DNA of 64,000 nt from Lumbricus rubellus (GCA_945859605.1 OX243822.1:20540341-20604340), one strand, 5' to 3'. Counted from the first letter of the stretch, positions 50,969 through 60,948 are shown. Notes: generated by a model not told the origin, from the sequence alone. Translations and numbers: made by a program.

Positions 50969-53900
50969 TTATCCAAGTTCTTTCATACGGTTAATCGCAT
51001 ACAGTATTTGATTAGACATTTTGATCGCTAAAGCGCTCATTGGTTTATCATCCACTTGAAGTGATTTCTGTTTCGTCTCTGAATAATCGTCTTTCAGCGG
51101 TATTTCTACCTCTGATCCGAATTCGTCGTCCTCTTCCTCGATAAGACCACACGATAATGTTCTTGTGATGAACTTTCTCATTTTGTTGGCATGAATAATT
51201 CGTCGGCCTTTTTCATTCATGTCCACGAGATATGAATATTTGGATCTTCTTTGTAGAACAGTATATGGACCATGCCATCGTGAGATCAATCTGTTGGTTG
51301 ACGTTGGATGTAGTACGTCGACGCTTTCTCCAAGTTCGAATTCTTTATATTTTGCTTTCTTGTTATAATGGCTGGCATGCTGTTTTTGCTTCTCCAATTT
51401 CTTTGCATCCTCCAATTGTCTTTCATCATTCGTATCCTCCATAAACAATTCCCTCATGTTCTCCCCAATTTCCATATCGCTCTCCGAATCTTCACTATCA
51501 TTTCGCTCACATGCAGCCATCTCTTCTTCGTTTTCATTGTTCTCGGATGTTGTTCCTTCTTTTTCTTGAATACTGTGTTCATCTTCGCTTTCAGTGTCAT
51601 CGTCTAGCAAACTTTCATTTAGCTGTTCCTCTTCTTCGTCTTCGACTTCTGTTCTCCGACTCTGTGCTCTTGTAGTCACATGCGCTTGTAGTTCTCCTTG
51701 CAATACACTCACTGGTGGAATCTCTTTCAATTCTGCAATTATCTCCGGATGTAGCAAGAACTTTTCCCTGTTTTCTTTGCACAGATCCGCTGGAATGCTG
51801 GCACACACTAAAGTTAAATATGGCGCGATATTTATTGTCCTGTCATCTGTAGCTGCTCCTTCGTTACGACCGCTCATCCGCACTTCGATTTTCACCAACT
51901 TAGCTGGAATCGGCTCTCCAGCTACACATTGCAAATGAACTCGGCCGATTTCTTCTACTGTCGTTCCTTTCAGTAATTCTTCGTTGATCACTGGTATCTC
52001 TGTTCCAGAGTCACTCAATGCTTTGACTTGCATAGGCTGACCATCATTTCCACGTATTTCTACCGTCACATGCTGCAATGCAATCTTCTTTATAAGTGAA
52101 AAATCATCTTTACTTTGTATTATAAACCGTGGTGTACATTTCATCACCGACTTCACTTCTGTTTCTCGGTTGTCTTGTTCTTCCCAACCAGGAGGTGCAT
52201 TTATTACTTGGATCTGGTTTACTCTCAGATTCTCTGCACTCCTACTAAAGCTTTTTCTCAGATTTGCCGCTCCTGGTGCTTGGCAATGTTTTATCAAATG
52301 CCGATCTGACTGACAGTTGTGGCAACGTTTCTTTACAAAACCTCTTTGCTCATTGTTCTCCCACCTGCGGTTCGGAGAGTACGATGCATTGCCTTCCTTT
52401 GGGTTGCCCAATGGTGGAGTTCGATTGTAGGCTTCTCTGTCCCATGTTGACTGTTTTTTATCTTGCCACCACGGCTTTCCAGAGAAATTATCTTTCTTGC
52501 CATCACTACCTTTGACTTGGCTTCCAGTTTCTTTGTTATTGCTGTCCCACTTGGTTTGCTTTGGACTATTGTCCCATGACTCATATTTCGGCTTTTCTTG
52601 AAACATTACACCAATTCGATTGTTTACATGTATGTCTGCGAGGTCTGCAACGTTACTGGCTTCTAAACATTCTGTACCCTCTTTCGCTAAGACAAACTGT
52701 AGTGGACCTGGTGGTAAACATTCTTTCAGCTTATCCGCCACTAACAAATCGAACAGCTTCTCATAGTCTTTGCCCACTCGTCTACTTCTGACATAATAAT
52801 TCAGTAGATTCTTCAGCCTAGCCGTGAACATCGTATACGTTTCTTCCACAGTTTTCTTGGCATCTGCAAATCTTGATCTGTACTCACGAGCCGTTAGCTT
52901 GAATTCTTTCAATAAATGCTCTTTGACGACATCGTACTTGTCTAGATCATCAAAAGACACGCGGTTCAATACAGTTCGCGCTCTCGCAGTCATAAGTGTC
53001 AATAACAATTTCACCCAATATTGTTGTTCCACAGCAAAACTATTGAATGCATTTTCAACTGTTTCAAAATACAATGGCACTTCCATCATATCATACGGCA
53101 TCTTCGGTAACACATGTTTCATTGCATCACCAATCTTCTTAATCTTTGACACCATTGTCTCACTTTCTCTGAGCCTATTTCGTTCTGATTCCTCACGGCT
53201 CCTTCTGTCGTCTTCGTCTTTCTTCTTCAGTCTATTTTGATCTTCTACCCTCCGCAGTTCTTCCTGTTCTATCTTTTGCTGTAACAGTTCTAACTGCTTT
53301 CTGCGTTCCTCCTTTTCAATAGCCATTTCTTGGAGTTGAGCTTCCTTAATAGCAAGTTTCTTTTGTTCCAATTGCATCTGTTCTTCTCTTTCTCTTTCTG
53401 CTTTTTCCAAATTGTCTTTTCCGGCTTGAAATTCTTCCTGACGAATTTCTTCTGCTCTCTCCAGTTCTTGTAAACGCATCTTTTCTTTTTCTTCCTCGCG
53501 AGCCTTTTTGTCCTCAATCTGCTGTCTCCGTATTTCTTCATCGCTTTTTCTTGCTTTTTCGTACTCTATCATTAACTCCATTCTTCGTCGTTCTGCTTCG
53601 TCACGATCTATTCTCATTTGTTCTAATTGTATCTGGAACTGCTGCTTCTGCATGTCTATCTCTTGTTGTCGCAGCCTATCTGCTTTTTCTTTCTCTTCTT
53701 GTTTACGTTCTTTCTTTTCTTGGCGCCGTTGTTCCTCTTTCTCCTTCTCTTCTTGGCGACGTTCTTTCTCTTCTTGGCACCGTCGCTCCTCTTTCTCCTT
53801 CTCTTCTTGGCGCCGTCGCTCTTCTTTCTCCTTCTCTTCTTGGCGACGTTCCTTCTCTTCTTGGCGCCGTCGCTCCTCTTTCTCCTTATCTTCTTGTCTA

Positions 53901-54160
53901 CTCATCATCATGAGTTGTAGCAACGCCTCTATAGACATAGGTGGCTGTGGCTTCTCAATTGGCTTTCCTTCAGCTCCACCAACCGCACCTTCTTCTTCCG
54001 CTTCTTTCGCCCAAACATCCGCCAAAGTTCTCATCAAATGTTCCCTCGACATCTGTCCGACTTCTTCTGCGTCTAGACCTGCTTCGATTAATAATTTGAC
54101 TATTCTTTCCGATGCCATCTTTTTAATAGCCGCTTGCTTTTGCTCTGTGAGTTTCTCCAT
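50969..54160 (-). CDS. Gag-protease polyprotein of LTR element 2 (integrase deleted)
   Basis: The 1063-residue frame starts MEKLTEQKQAAIKKMASERI. It has an extended coiled coil with tandem RRQEEKEKEE repeats (about 95-165), a capsid-like region, a zinc knuckle C-x2-C-x4-H-x4-C (613-626) and a protease active site DSG (717-719), where element 1 has DTG; both forms occur in retropepsins. After LEDAKKLEKQ it jumps near 51390 to the segment that follows the integrase core in element 1 (HASHYNKKAKYKEFE and the RWHGPYTVL module). About 980 bases including all integrase catalytic residues are absent. Gag could still make particles if expressed. Confidence 0.88.
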   Translation of the reverse strand: MEKLTEQKQAAIKKMASERIVKLLIEAGLDAEEVGQMSREHLMRTLADVWAKEAEEEGAVGGAEGKPIEKPQPPMSIEALLQLMMMSRQEDKEKEERRRQEEKERRQEEKEKEERRRQEEKEKEERRCQEEKERRQEEKEKEEQRRQEKKERKQEEKEKADRLRQQEIDMQKQQFQIQLEQMRIDRDEAERRRMELMIEYEKARKSDEEIRRQQIEDKKAREEEKEKMRLQELERAEEIRQEEFQAGKDNLEKAEREREEQMQLEQKKLAIKEAQLQEMAIEKEERRKQLELLQQKIEQEELRRVEDQNRLKKKDEDDRRSREESERNRLRESETMVSKIKKIGDAMKHVLPKMPYDMMEVPLYFETVENAFNSFAVEQQYWVKLLLTLMTARARTVLNRVSFDDLDKYDVVKEHLLKEFKLTAREYRSRFADAKKTVEETYTMFTARLKNLLNYYVRSRRVGKDYEKLFDLLVADKLKECLPPGPLQFVLAKEGTECLEASNVADLADIHVNNRIGVMFQEKPKYESWDNSPKQTKWDSNNKETGSQVKGSDGKKDNFSGKPWWQDKKQSTWDREAYNRTPPLGNPKEGNASYSPNRRWENNEQRGFVKKRCHNCQSDRHLIKHCQAPGAANLRKSFSRSAENLRVNQIQVINAPPGWEEQDNRETEVKSVMKCTPRFIIQSKDDFSLIKKIALQHVTVEIRGNDGQPMQVKALSDSGTEIPVINEELLKGTTVEEIGRVHLQCVAGEPIPAKLVKIEVRMSGRNEGAATDDRTINIAPYLTLVCASIPADLCKENREKFLLHPEIIAELKEIPPVSVLQGELQAHVTTRAQSRRTEVEDEEEEQLNESLLDDDTESEDEHSIQEKEGTTSENNENEEEMAACERNDSEDSESDMEIGENMRELFMEDTNDERQLEDAKKLEKQKQHASHYNKKAKYKEFELGESVDVLHPTSTNRLISRWHGPYTVLQRRSKYSYLVDMNEKGRRIIHANKMRKFITRTLSCGLIEEEDDEFGSEVEIPLKDDYSETKQKSLQVDDKPMSALAIKMSNQILYAINRMKELG

Positions 54161-54562
54161 CTTACTTCTTTACTTCAATGCTGCTATTGCTTCTTTTATA
54201 GACAAGCAAGTTTTTCCTACCTTTCCGTCCGTTGAGTTGTCGTTTCTCACTGTCGTATATATGCACAAGTTGCTTCGCACGGTAGAAGTTCGTCGAATAA
54301 TTATCACAGAGAACGAACGCTGTGAAATGTTCCTTCGATAAGATCCCAGATATCGTTCCTTGGAGATATATATCAGCATCCGTAGCATCGATAAAGACCC
54401 AGATATCGTTCCTTCCGTATCTCAGCTGAGAATACCAGCGTGTGTAGGTAAGATAATCACAGCGTCAGTAGAGATCAGAATATCAGTATTCCGAATCAAC
54501 GTGTAAATGTAGATCGTCAAACAACGTTTGTAAATTCGTGTCCAAACTTTCGCAAATTCGTA

Positions 54563-54580
54563 TCCCGCCGCACGACACCA
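54563..54580 (-). promoter_or_regulatory. Primer-binding site of LTR element 2
   Basis: The minus strand reads TGGTGTCGTGCGGCGGG, two bases from the 5' LTR, sharing TGGTGTCGT with element 1. Confidence 0.65.
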
Positions 54581-54582
54581 AA

Positions 54583-55076
54583 TGTCAGCCACTCCTTTTA
54601 CTAAGTGTTGACCTCCAGTCTCTTCGGTAGCTTTTTATATCGTTCTTCAGTGTCCTAAACTTACTCATACCATTAAACTGATTTGAATCTACTGTCTAGG
54701 TAAAGTTCTACAGTAATTCCTTATTCTACTTCAACGACAACGACGATAGGTTTTCCAAAGTATATTATAAACAAATCCAACGTAAAGATGAAACAGCAGC
54801 AACAACACGATAACGTCTATCCTTGCATTGTCATATCAACAACGACTCTTCTCTACTACAACTAAACAGCAACTACTATATTCATCACAGCCTATCTCTT
54901 CACTCATTCCTCAGACTCTCATTCTTTCTCTCTATCCGCCGTCTTCCAGACAGTCGTCCAGACAGTCGTCTCAAGTCACGCGCCCAAACGCAGCTGCTGC
55001 ACTCTGGCCCGTTTCGTCGCTGGCGTACAGACAATCGACTGGCCGCTGTACTAGGCCTACATTAAATACGCTTACA
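54583..55076 (-). repeat. 5' LTR of LTR element 2
   Basis: 494 bases, TG...CA, followed by the duplicated GTAGG. Confidence 0.95.
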
Positions 55077-55295
55077 GTAGGGATGAAGGAAGAAAAGAAT
55101 TACATGGAATTGCATGGAAACCGAAATTTCAAAAAATTATAGAGCGGTAATCAATCTTGAGTAAAACAAATTTATAAAAGAATAGATGGGATGAACGACA
55201 GATAAAATGCGAGAAACTGCTAAATAAATGGATGAGCGAAAGAGTTTATACACAATGATTACGGGCTAACGCATAGTAAGAATCTCACAGGTTGA

Positions 55296-55425
55296 TGGAG
55301 CGCGGTTATGTAGGGGTATATCCGGTGCAATGGAGCCGGAAGGTTCCAGGTTCGAATCCAAATGAGGCCGCCGTGTAGGGACCCTGAGCAAGATCTTCAC
55401 TCGTAATTGCTAATGCGCTTCGGCG
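55296..55425 (+). mobile_element. tRNA-derived SINE, left part, split by foldback element C
   Basis: GAGCGCGGTTATGTAGGGG head and GGTTCCAGGTTCGAATCC B box, up to GCTTCGGCG where element C enters. The rest continues at 56641-56735 (GCTTCGGCGTGTGACTCCG...GAGCGCTTCTG). Confidence 0.8.
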
Positions 55426-56640
55426 GGTGACCCGTCATAATAGCCCCGTCAAAACAGCCCCGTCAAAACAGCCCCGTCATAATCGCCCAGCGACAAAATA
55501 GCCCCGTCATAATCGCCCAAGGACAAAACAGCCCAGAAAAATTCAGTCCCCGACAAAATAGCCCCGTCAAAATAGCCCCATCAAAACAGCCCGTGTAAAC
55601 AGTTCGGCGAAAACAGTCCAGTCATAGACGACACGGACAACTATTTCAGATATATAAAAACATTCATCCAGCTTCCATTTCTTGAGCGTTTTATCATTCA
55701 CCAACCTTCTACTTAAGATCTATAAAATCTTCATCCAGCTACCATTTCTGAGGCGTTTTATCTGGATCAAAGTTTTTTTAAGGATCTAATAATTAATCGG
55801 AGCTGGATGAAGGTTTTATAGATCTTAAGTAGAAGCTGGATGAATGATAAAAAGCTTAAGAAATGGAAGCGGGATGAAGGTATTTATATTTTAAATAGAA
55901 GCTGGATGGATGATCAAACGCTTGAGAAATCGAAGCTGGATGAAGGTTTATAGATCTTAAATAGAAGTTGGATGAATGATAAAACGCTTAAGAAATGGAA
56001 GCGGGATGAAGGTATTTATATTTTAAATTGAAGCTGGATGGATGATCAAACGCTTGAGAAATCGAAGCTGGGTGAAGGTTTTATAGATCTTAAATAGAAT
56101 AAAACGCTTAAGAAATGGAAGCGGGATGATAAAACGCTTAAGAAATGGAAGCGGGATGAAGGTATTTATACATGGTTGATTATTATTCGTTGATTTTTCG
56201 CGACTTGTGCATACACTGGCCATGTATGTAGAATCTAAATATGGATGATCACACGTTTAAGAAATTGAAGCTGGATGAAAGTTTTATAGATCTGAAATAC
56301 AGGCTGGATTAACGATCCTAAATAGAAGCTGGATGTATGAAAAAACGCGAAGTTCGTTTACCAACGGAAGTCATCTTAAACTTAAGCATCATTTTCATCA
56401 AAAATTATTCGGATTCCTTAAAAAGACGTTAATTTCGTCGGTCTATTTTTTCACGAAAATCGTGTTATTCCGCGACTTTGTCGATCCCCGACAAAATAGC
56501 CCCGGGCTGTTCTGACGGGGCTATTTTGACGGGGCTGTTTTGTCGTTGGGCGATTTTGACGGGGCTGTTTTGTCGTTGGGCGATTATGACGGGGCTGTTT
56601 TGACGGGGCTGTTTTGACCGGGCTATTATGACGGGGTGCC
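55426..56640. mobile_element. Foldback element C (inverted arrays of GTCAAAACAGCCCC)
   Basis: The 1.2-kb element inserted in a SINE with an exact 9-bp duplication GCTTCGGCG (55417-55425 and 56641-56649). Ends are GGTGACCCGTCATAATAGCC and (complement) GGCACCCCGTCATAATAGCC. The terminal arrays repeat GTCAAAACAGCCCC, GTCATAATAGCCCC and CGACAAAATAGCCCC on the left and their complements on the right. The core holds about ten imperfect GAAGCTGGATGAAGG/GAAATGGAAGCGGGATG words, shared with elements A and B. No coding capacity. Confidence 0.85.
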
Positions 56641-56735
56641 GCTTCGGCGTGTGACTCCGATTCAGTGTCCGCGCTCTAGTCGGGAGCGCTTCTGAAATTA
56701 TAAAACTTGACGCGGCGCTATGATATAGGCCTACA
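56641..56735 (+). mobile_element. tRNA-derived SINE, right part
   Basis: Continuation of the SINE interrupted by element C, ending GACGCGGCGCTATGATATAG. Confidence 0.75.
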
Positions 56736-57239
56736 AAGGCCCTACATAGATACCCAGTTATCCATGGCTGCTTTAGGATTAACTTGAGGAATTGCTCTAG
56801 TCTTCCTATAGCTGATATCAAAGTTTGAACCCGAAGTTTAGCCTACACGTCGTCTCTCACTTAGCGTTCTCCTAACTAATCTATGATAATTATTACTGGC
56901 ATGTATCGATTCAGGTAGACGAAGAAAACAAACATACATTAATGCACCTTGAAGATCAGAATTTTGTCCAAACAGTATCAATTATTTCTAATTAATTTTT
57001 GGTTAATAATATTATTGTTTTAGCGGATCTCGTTCCTGAAGGTAGAAATGACGTCGTTACACCTTTTACAGGTTCGTTGAAAAAGTTCAATTCTTTCAAA
57101 CGACTGCTTTGATGATTATGATATTAATGTGGATCACGAAGAAGCTATTATATCGATGATGATGTTAATAATGATGAAGACTCCGACGACAAAATGACAA
57201 AAACGATGATGTGATGATGACTATGATGATCATTATGAT
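56736..57239. other. Intron, ancestral unit sequence
   Basis: It matches 4470-4530 and 4790-5240 of unit 1 without the CCGGTGTAAAGG MITE. Contains the empty site corresponding to LTR element 1 (about 57012) and the GATGAT tract. Confidence 0.65.
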
Positions 57240-57969
57240 CAAGGCCGTAGCTAGGGGGGTGTTTTGGGTGTTTGAACACCCCCCAAAATGAAAAATGTAA
57301 AAAATAATATAATGCATTTACTAGCACTTGATGTAAAAACCATGACATAAAACCATGAAAACACCTTCCCAAAATTAAACATGTATTAGACTAAATCAGG
57401 GGTGTCAAAGAGCTGGCCCGCGGGCCATTTCTGGCCCGCCAACTATTTTTTTCTGGCCTGCCGAGCCTTCCCTGAAGATTACAAAATTAGAGGACAAAAG
57501 TCCGAATTTTAATATTTTGCAGTCAGCGCCAAATACATGGAGACTTTTCTCTTACTGACGTCACTTTTGCTCAGAGGTACAGCTCTGTGTAAAGTGTGTA
57601 TCTATGGTTTTCGGTTGGTTGTCTGTTAACAAAATCATGAAAGATACGAAACACTTATAATATTTATAATGTTCTGGGGTTTGGCTGACCAAGCTGGAGC
57701 TCCCTCTCAGATCACTACCCAATTTTGCTCAGGAGCTTTGACACCCTGGCCCGCCACTTATTGAAAGATATTCAAACTGGCCCGCCACTAAAAAAGGTTT
57801 GACACCCCTGGACTAAATAATCGAATGCATTCACTAGCACATAGTGAAAAAACATAAAATTAGGCGGAAAATGGTAAGAAAGCCATTTCCGATTACTAAT
57901 TTAAAAAGGTCGTCAGAAACACTCCGCCGACGAAACACCCCCCGAAATCAAATCCTGGCTACGGCCTTG
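57240..57969. mobile_element. hAT-type element, CAAGGCCGTAGC ends, host of a second hAT
   Basis: Ends CAAGGCCGTAGCTAGG and (complement) CAAGGCCGTAGCCAGG are flanked by an exact 8-bp duplication ATTATGAT (57232-57239 and 57970-57977). Subterminal AACACCCCCC tracts are inverted. Without the nested element it is about 308 bp. No transposase. Confidence 0.85.
57397..57810. mobile_element. Nested hAT-type element, CAGGGGTGTCAAA ends
   Basis: Ends CAGGGGTGTCAAAG and (complement) CAGGGGTGTCAAACC with subterminal TGGCCCGC words. Exact 8-bp duplication GACTAAAT (57389-57396 and 57811-57818). Elements with CAGGGGTGTCAAA ends and GGCCCGC repeats are common non-autonomous hATs in animals. Confidence 0.88.
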
Positions 57970-58104
57970 ATTATGATGATGACGAAGATGATGAATCAGA
58001 GGAGCCCTGATTAGTCTATTATATTCCCGGACGGCCATGTCCCTATGGTCTGCTCACCAACGCCTCTGCAGTCCAAAACCATTTCTTCTTTGTTTTATGC
58101 GTAG

Positions 58105-58246
58105 ACTACGCCGTGAGACTCGTCGGTGGACCTGACCATACGCAGGGTCGCTTTGAGTTGAATATCGACGGTGTATGGGGAACGGTTTGTGATGAAGGAT
58201 TCTCAGACATTGATGCAGATGTCGCCTGCGTCAGTCTTGGGTTTGA
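58105..58246 (+). CDS. SRCR copy 3, exon 2 (first half of SRCR domain 1)
   Basis: After TTATGCGTAG the exon encodes YAVRLVGGPDHTQGRFELNI, GVWGTVCDEGFSDI and DADVACVSLGFE, ending GA|GTACGT. Two cysteines conserved; a proline (GGPD) replaces GGDD. Confidence 0.88.
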
Positions 58247-59717
58247 GTACGTCGTAACCGTAGTCGTGAAAACCAAATTCATAAAGCCCTATCATCGGCC
58301 TATATATGTATGCAGTCTAAAATAATGAAGTTTCTATTTTACTCATTGAAGGGACTCCTATCACTCACGTAGCATAGGCTACACAAAGGTTTGTTCGTAT
58401 AAGCTTACATTAGCCATGCAGCATTTAAATTGGAAAGAGTACCGTACACCAATAGCATCTCCAGCAAATTCCCAGGACTGTTGGCGCGCTCTTTCGCTCG
58501 TCTAAAGTAATTCCTCTCTCTATCCGGCCTGTGCAATAGACGTAGGCCTATTATACTCTTATTCTCGCAAAAATTAACCTAATGCACTTTAATTTGGACC
58601 CCTACTTATAGCCTATATCCAATAGCCACATGCAGTGCACCTAAACCCCTGGTGTCTTCCTAACTTCTGCTCTGCTTTCCTTCCTCTCTGATGCTTGTGG
58701 ATGAGGAAGAACCTTTGTGTTGCCAAAGAAATCTGAACTTCCCTTAATTCGATTTCTAGTTCCCAGACACGCCTGAACCCCGCTCCCATGCACGCACGAA
58801 AATTTCTGTTTTCGCCCCGCCACGGCTGACCCCGCTCCCACGTGGCCCTTCTCACCTCGCCTTCTTCCATCGGTCCCACCCTGCATGGGATGAGCTTTTT
58901 CTGTAAAATTTAGGTTTACGGTCCAACTCAGCTCCACCCGTCCATGTTTAGGCAATAGGTTAATCAGTATTTTTGCGAAACCGCGTTTCATAAGATCTGC
59001 CCTCGGCAAAAATAAGGCTAAAAATCTATTGGTTCATTGAAAATCGATCGGCGGAAATTATTGGGTCTTAAATACTGATACATAGGCTACGACACTGGAA
59101 GATATTAATTATCGGTAGCCTATATCTAATAACCGCGCGCTATAAAATTAAGATCAATCATGACGTCATTAATGTATTGATTTCAATCATCAATATGCGT
59201 CGATTGTTTCAATGGTTTGTTGAAATTTGAAAAGACTGGATGAAAGCAAATGGCGTCTTAAACAGAGCGTTTGGATTGCGGATAGAAAATGGCTTCTAAA
59301 ACAGAGCATTAGCATTGCGGATAGAAAATTAAATGTTTCAATGTCGGGAAAAAGTAAGATTTTTGAATAGCCAACCCCGCTATGTTTGTTCTCGGGTGCT
59401 AAAAAGTATTTTTGTAAATATTGGGGAAAATCGGTCTGGTGGATCAGCAGATTTATGAACACAAATAGTGTTACATTTTCGCTTTTATAGGTTTAGATAG
59501 TAGGCTGCAAATATACGTATGTATACATACTCACATACATGCATATATAGGCCTAAATTATACAGACCCGGTCTGCAGTGTTTTTTAAATTCATACATGC
59601 ATGCTTAAAATACCTATACATGTATGTAGGCACACAGACACACTTATTTAGCCTACGTACAAACATTCAGTCGTGTGGTGTTAAATAAGAAGACTGGGTT
59701 CCTTTTGGTTTTTGCAG
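58247..59717. other. Intron, no recognisable gene
   Basis: The start matches unit 1 after exon 2, the end (from about 59510) matches 12720-12945. Two minus-strand frames between 58613 and 59009 have no recognisable content. A duplicated GCATTGCGGATAGAAAAT word is at 59275-59330. Confidence 0.5.
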
Positions 59718-59899
59718 ACAGAACCAAGGAAACTTTCTTAATAATAGATATGGACCTGGATCTTCAGCGATGCACTTCAGTGACGTTGAATGCGTTGGAA
59801 CTGAATTGACACTCGACGACTGTCCGCACTCACCGCTCGGAGAAGTCGGAGACTGCACCCACGACAACGTTGTCTCCATCTCATGCGAAGGAGTTGGAG
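59718..59899 (+). CDS. SRCR copy 3, exon 3 (second half of SRCR domain 1)
   Basis: After TTTTGCAG the exon encodes QNQGNFLNNRYGPGSSAMHF, DVECVGTELTLDDC, GEVGDCTHDN and VVSISCEGVG, ending G|GTAGCC in phase 1. The donor is weaker than GTGAGA or GTAAGT in the other copies. Four cysteines conserved. Confidence 0.88.
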
Positions 59900-59950
59900 G
59901 TAGCCTAAGTATTGTTGTGTTTTAAATTATTATTATTTATTTATCGTATT

Positions 59951-60031
59951 ACTAGCTGTACCTGGCCACGCGTTGCTGTGGCAGAAAAGACCGTCTCCCC
60001 CTCCCCCTCCCCCCCCCCCCCCCCCCCCCCC

Positions 60032-60100
<69 letters not shown>

Positions 60101-60365
60101 CCCTCCCCCTCCCCCTCCCCCTCCCCCTCCCCCTCCCCCTCCCCCTCCCCCTCCCCCTCCCCCTCCCCCTCCCCCTCCCCCTCCCCCTCCCCCTCCCCCT
60201 CCCCTCCCCCTCCCCCTCCCCCTCCCCCTCCCCCTCCCCCTCCCCCTCCCCCTCCCCCTCCCCCTCTTCCTCCCCCTCCCCCTCCCCCTCCCCTTCCCCT
60301 CCCCTCCCCCTCAAATTCAAAGTTCTCTTTTTGTGGAAAAGATTGTGTTTTTTCGGAACAAAAAG
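59951..60365. mobile_element. Repeat with ACTAGCTGTACCTGGCCACG start and giant C-rich tract
   Basis: Relative of 47283-47716: same start, same TTTTGTGGAAAAGATTGTG block, but its C-rich tract has grown to about 315 bases. It lies in intron 3 of copy 3. Confidence 0.55.
59996..60312. repeat. (CCCCCT)n and poly-C tract
   Basis: Contains uninterrupted C runs of 23 (60009-60031) and 65 (60033-60097) bases, then (CCCCCT)n with few variants. Poly-Pro and Gly-Arg frames across it are artefacts. Confidence 0.97.
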
Positions 60366-60403
60366 AGAGCTCCCCAATAAACCTAGAGGGGAGGCAGAGG
60401 ACG

Positions 60404-60470
60404 GATCCTGTCTAAATAATGATAATTTAATCTATATTATAGATTAAATTATCATTATTTAGACAGGATC
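60404..60470. repeat. 67-bp perfect palindrome
   Basis: GATCCTGTCT and the following 23 bases are exactly inverted around the single T at 60437, ending AGACAGGATC. The right arm is ancestral unit sequence (as at 16711-16725 and 35755-35770); the left arm is an extra inverted copy. Confidence 0.92.
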
Positions 60471-60735
60471 TGAAACGAGGTGACTAGGAAGGGCCTGAGA
60501 CAAGGGCCTGGGAGGGGGAGGACTAGGAAGGGCCTGAGACAAAAGGAACTGACACCTGACCAAGAAGAAGAAGACGAAGAAGAAGAAGAAGAAGAGGAAG
60601 AGGAAGAGGAAGCGGGAGAGGAAGAGGAGGAGGAGGAGGGCGAGAACGAGGTCGAGGACGAGAAGGACGAGGAGGACGAGGACGAAGAGGACGAAGAGGA
60701 CGAGGAGGAGGAATAAGAAGAAGAAGCAGAAGAAG
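60471..60735 (+). pseudogene. LINE 3' remnant with GAA/GAC tract, unit 3
   Basis: Starts TGAAACGAGGTGACTAGGAA as in units 1 and 2, loses nearly all the LINE and the MITE, duplicates a GACTAGGAAGGGCCTGAGAC segment, and ends in about 150 bases of GAAGAGGAAG and GAGGACGAGG repeats. Confidence 0.7.
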
Positions 60736-60948
60736 TGTCACTGTTTTTAAATATCAAGATATTTTCATACCTAAGGCGCAGCGCCTGCGAAGCAGACAAT
60801 GCAGATATAAGTAATGCTTGACACGCATGAATTCTTATAATTTATTTTTAAAATAAAGTTTCTATTTAAACAGCCAGCGAGAAGTCACTTGTTAAAAATT
60901 CCAATACTTAATCTTTGCAACTCTGTATATGTTACTGTCTCCTTCCAG

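Larger units (their letters stand above)
49888..55076 (-). mobile_element. LTR retrotransposon 2, Gmr1-like relative, integrase and RT deleted
   Basis: The 5.2-kb minus-strand element has 494-bp LTRs that look identical, TG...CA ends, a 5-bp duplication GTAGG, a primer site and a polypurine tract. Gag and protease are intact in one 1063-residue frame. The whole integrase is missing from the place it occupies in element 1, and the RT palm is also missing. Its LTRs differ from those of element 1, so the two belong to related but distinct subfamilies. It could be mobilised only in trans. Confidence 0.9.

Noticed and set aside
58613..59009. Minus-strand protein of 88-122 codons in intron 2 of copy 3
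   Set aside because: No recognisable domain, two overlapping frames of similar length, no conservation in units 1 and 2.
59912..60415. Proline-rich and Gly/Arg-rich proteins of 135-167 codons
   Set aside because: Produced by the C-rich tract; no conserved flanking coding sequence.
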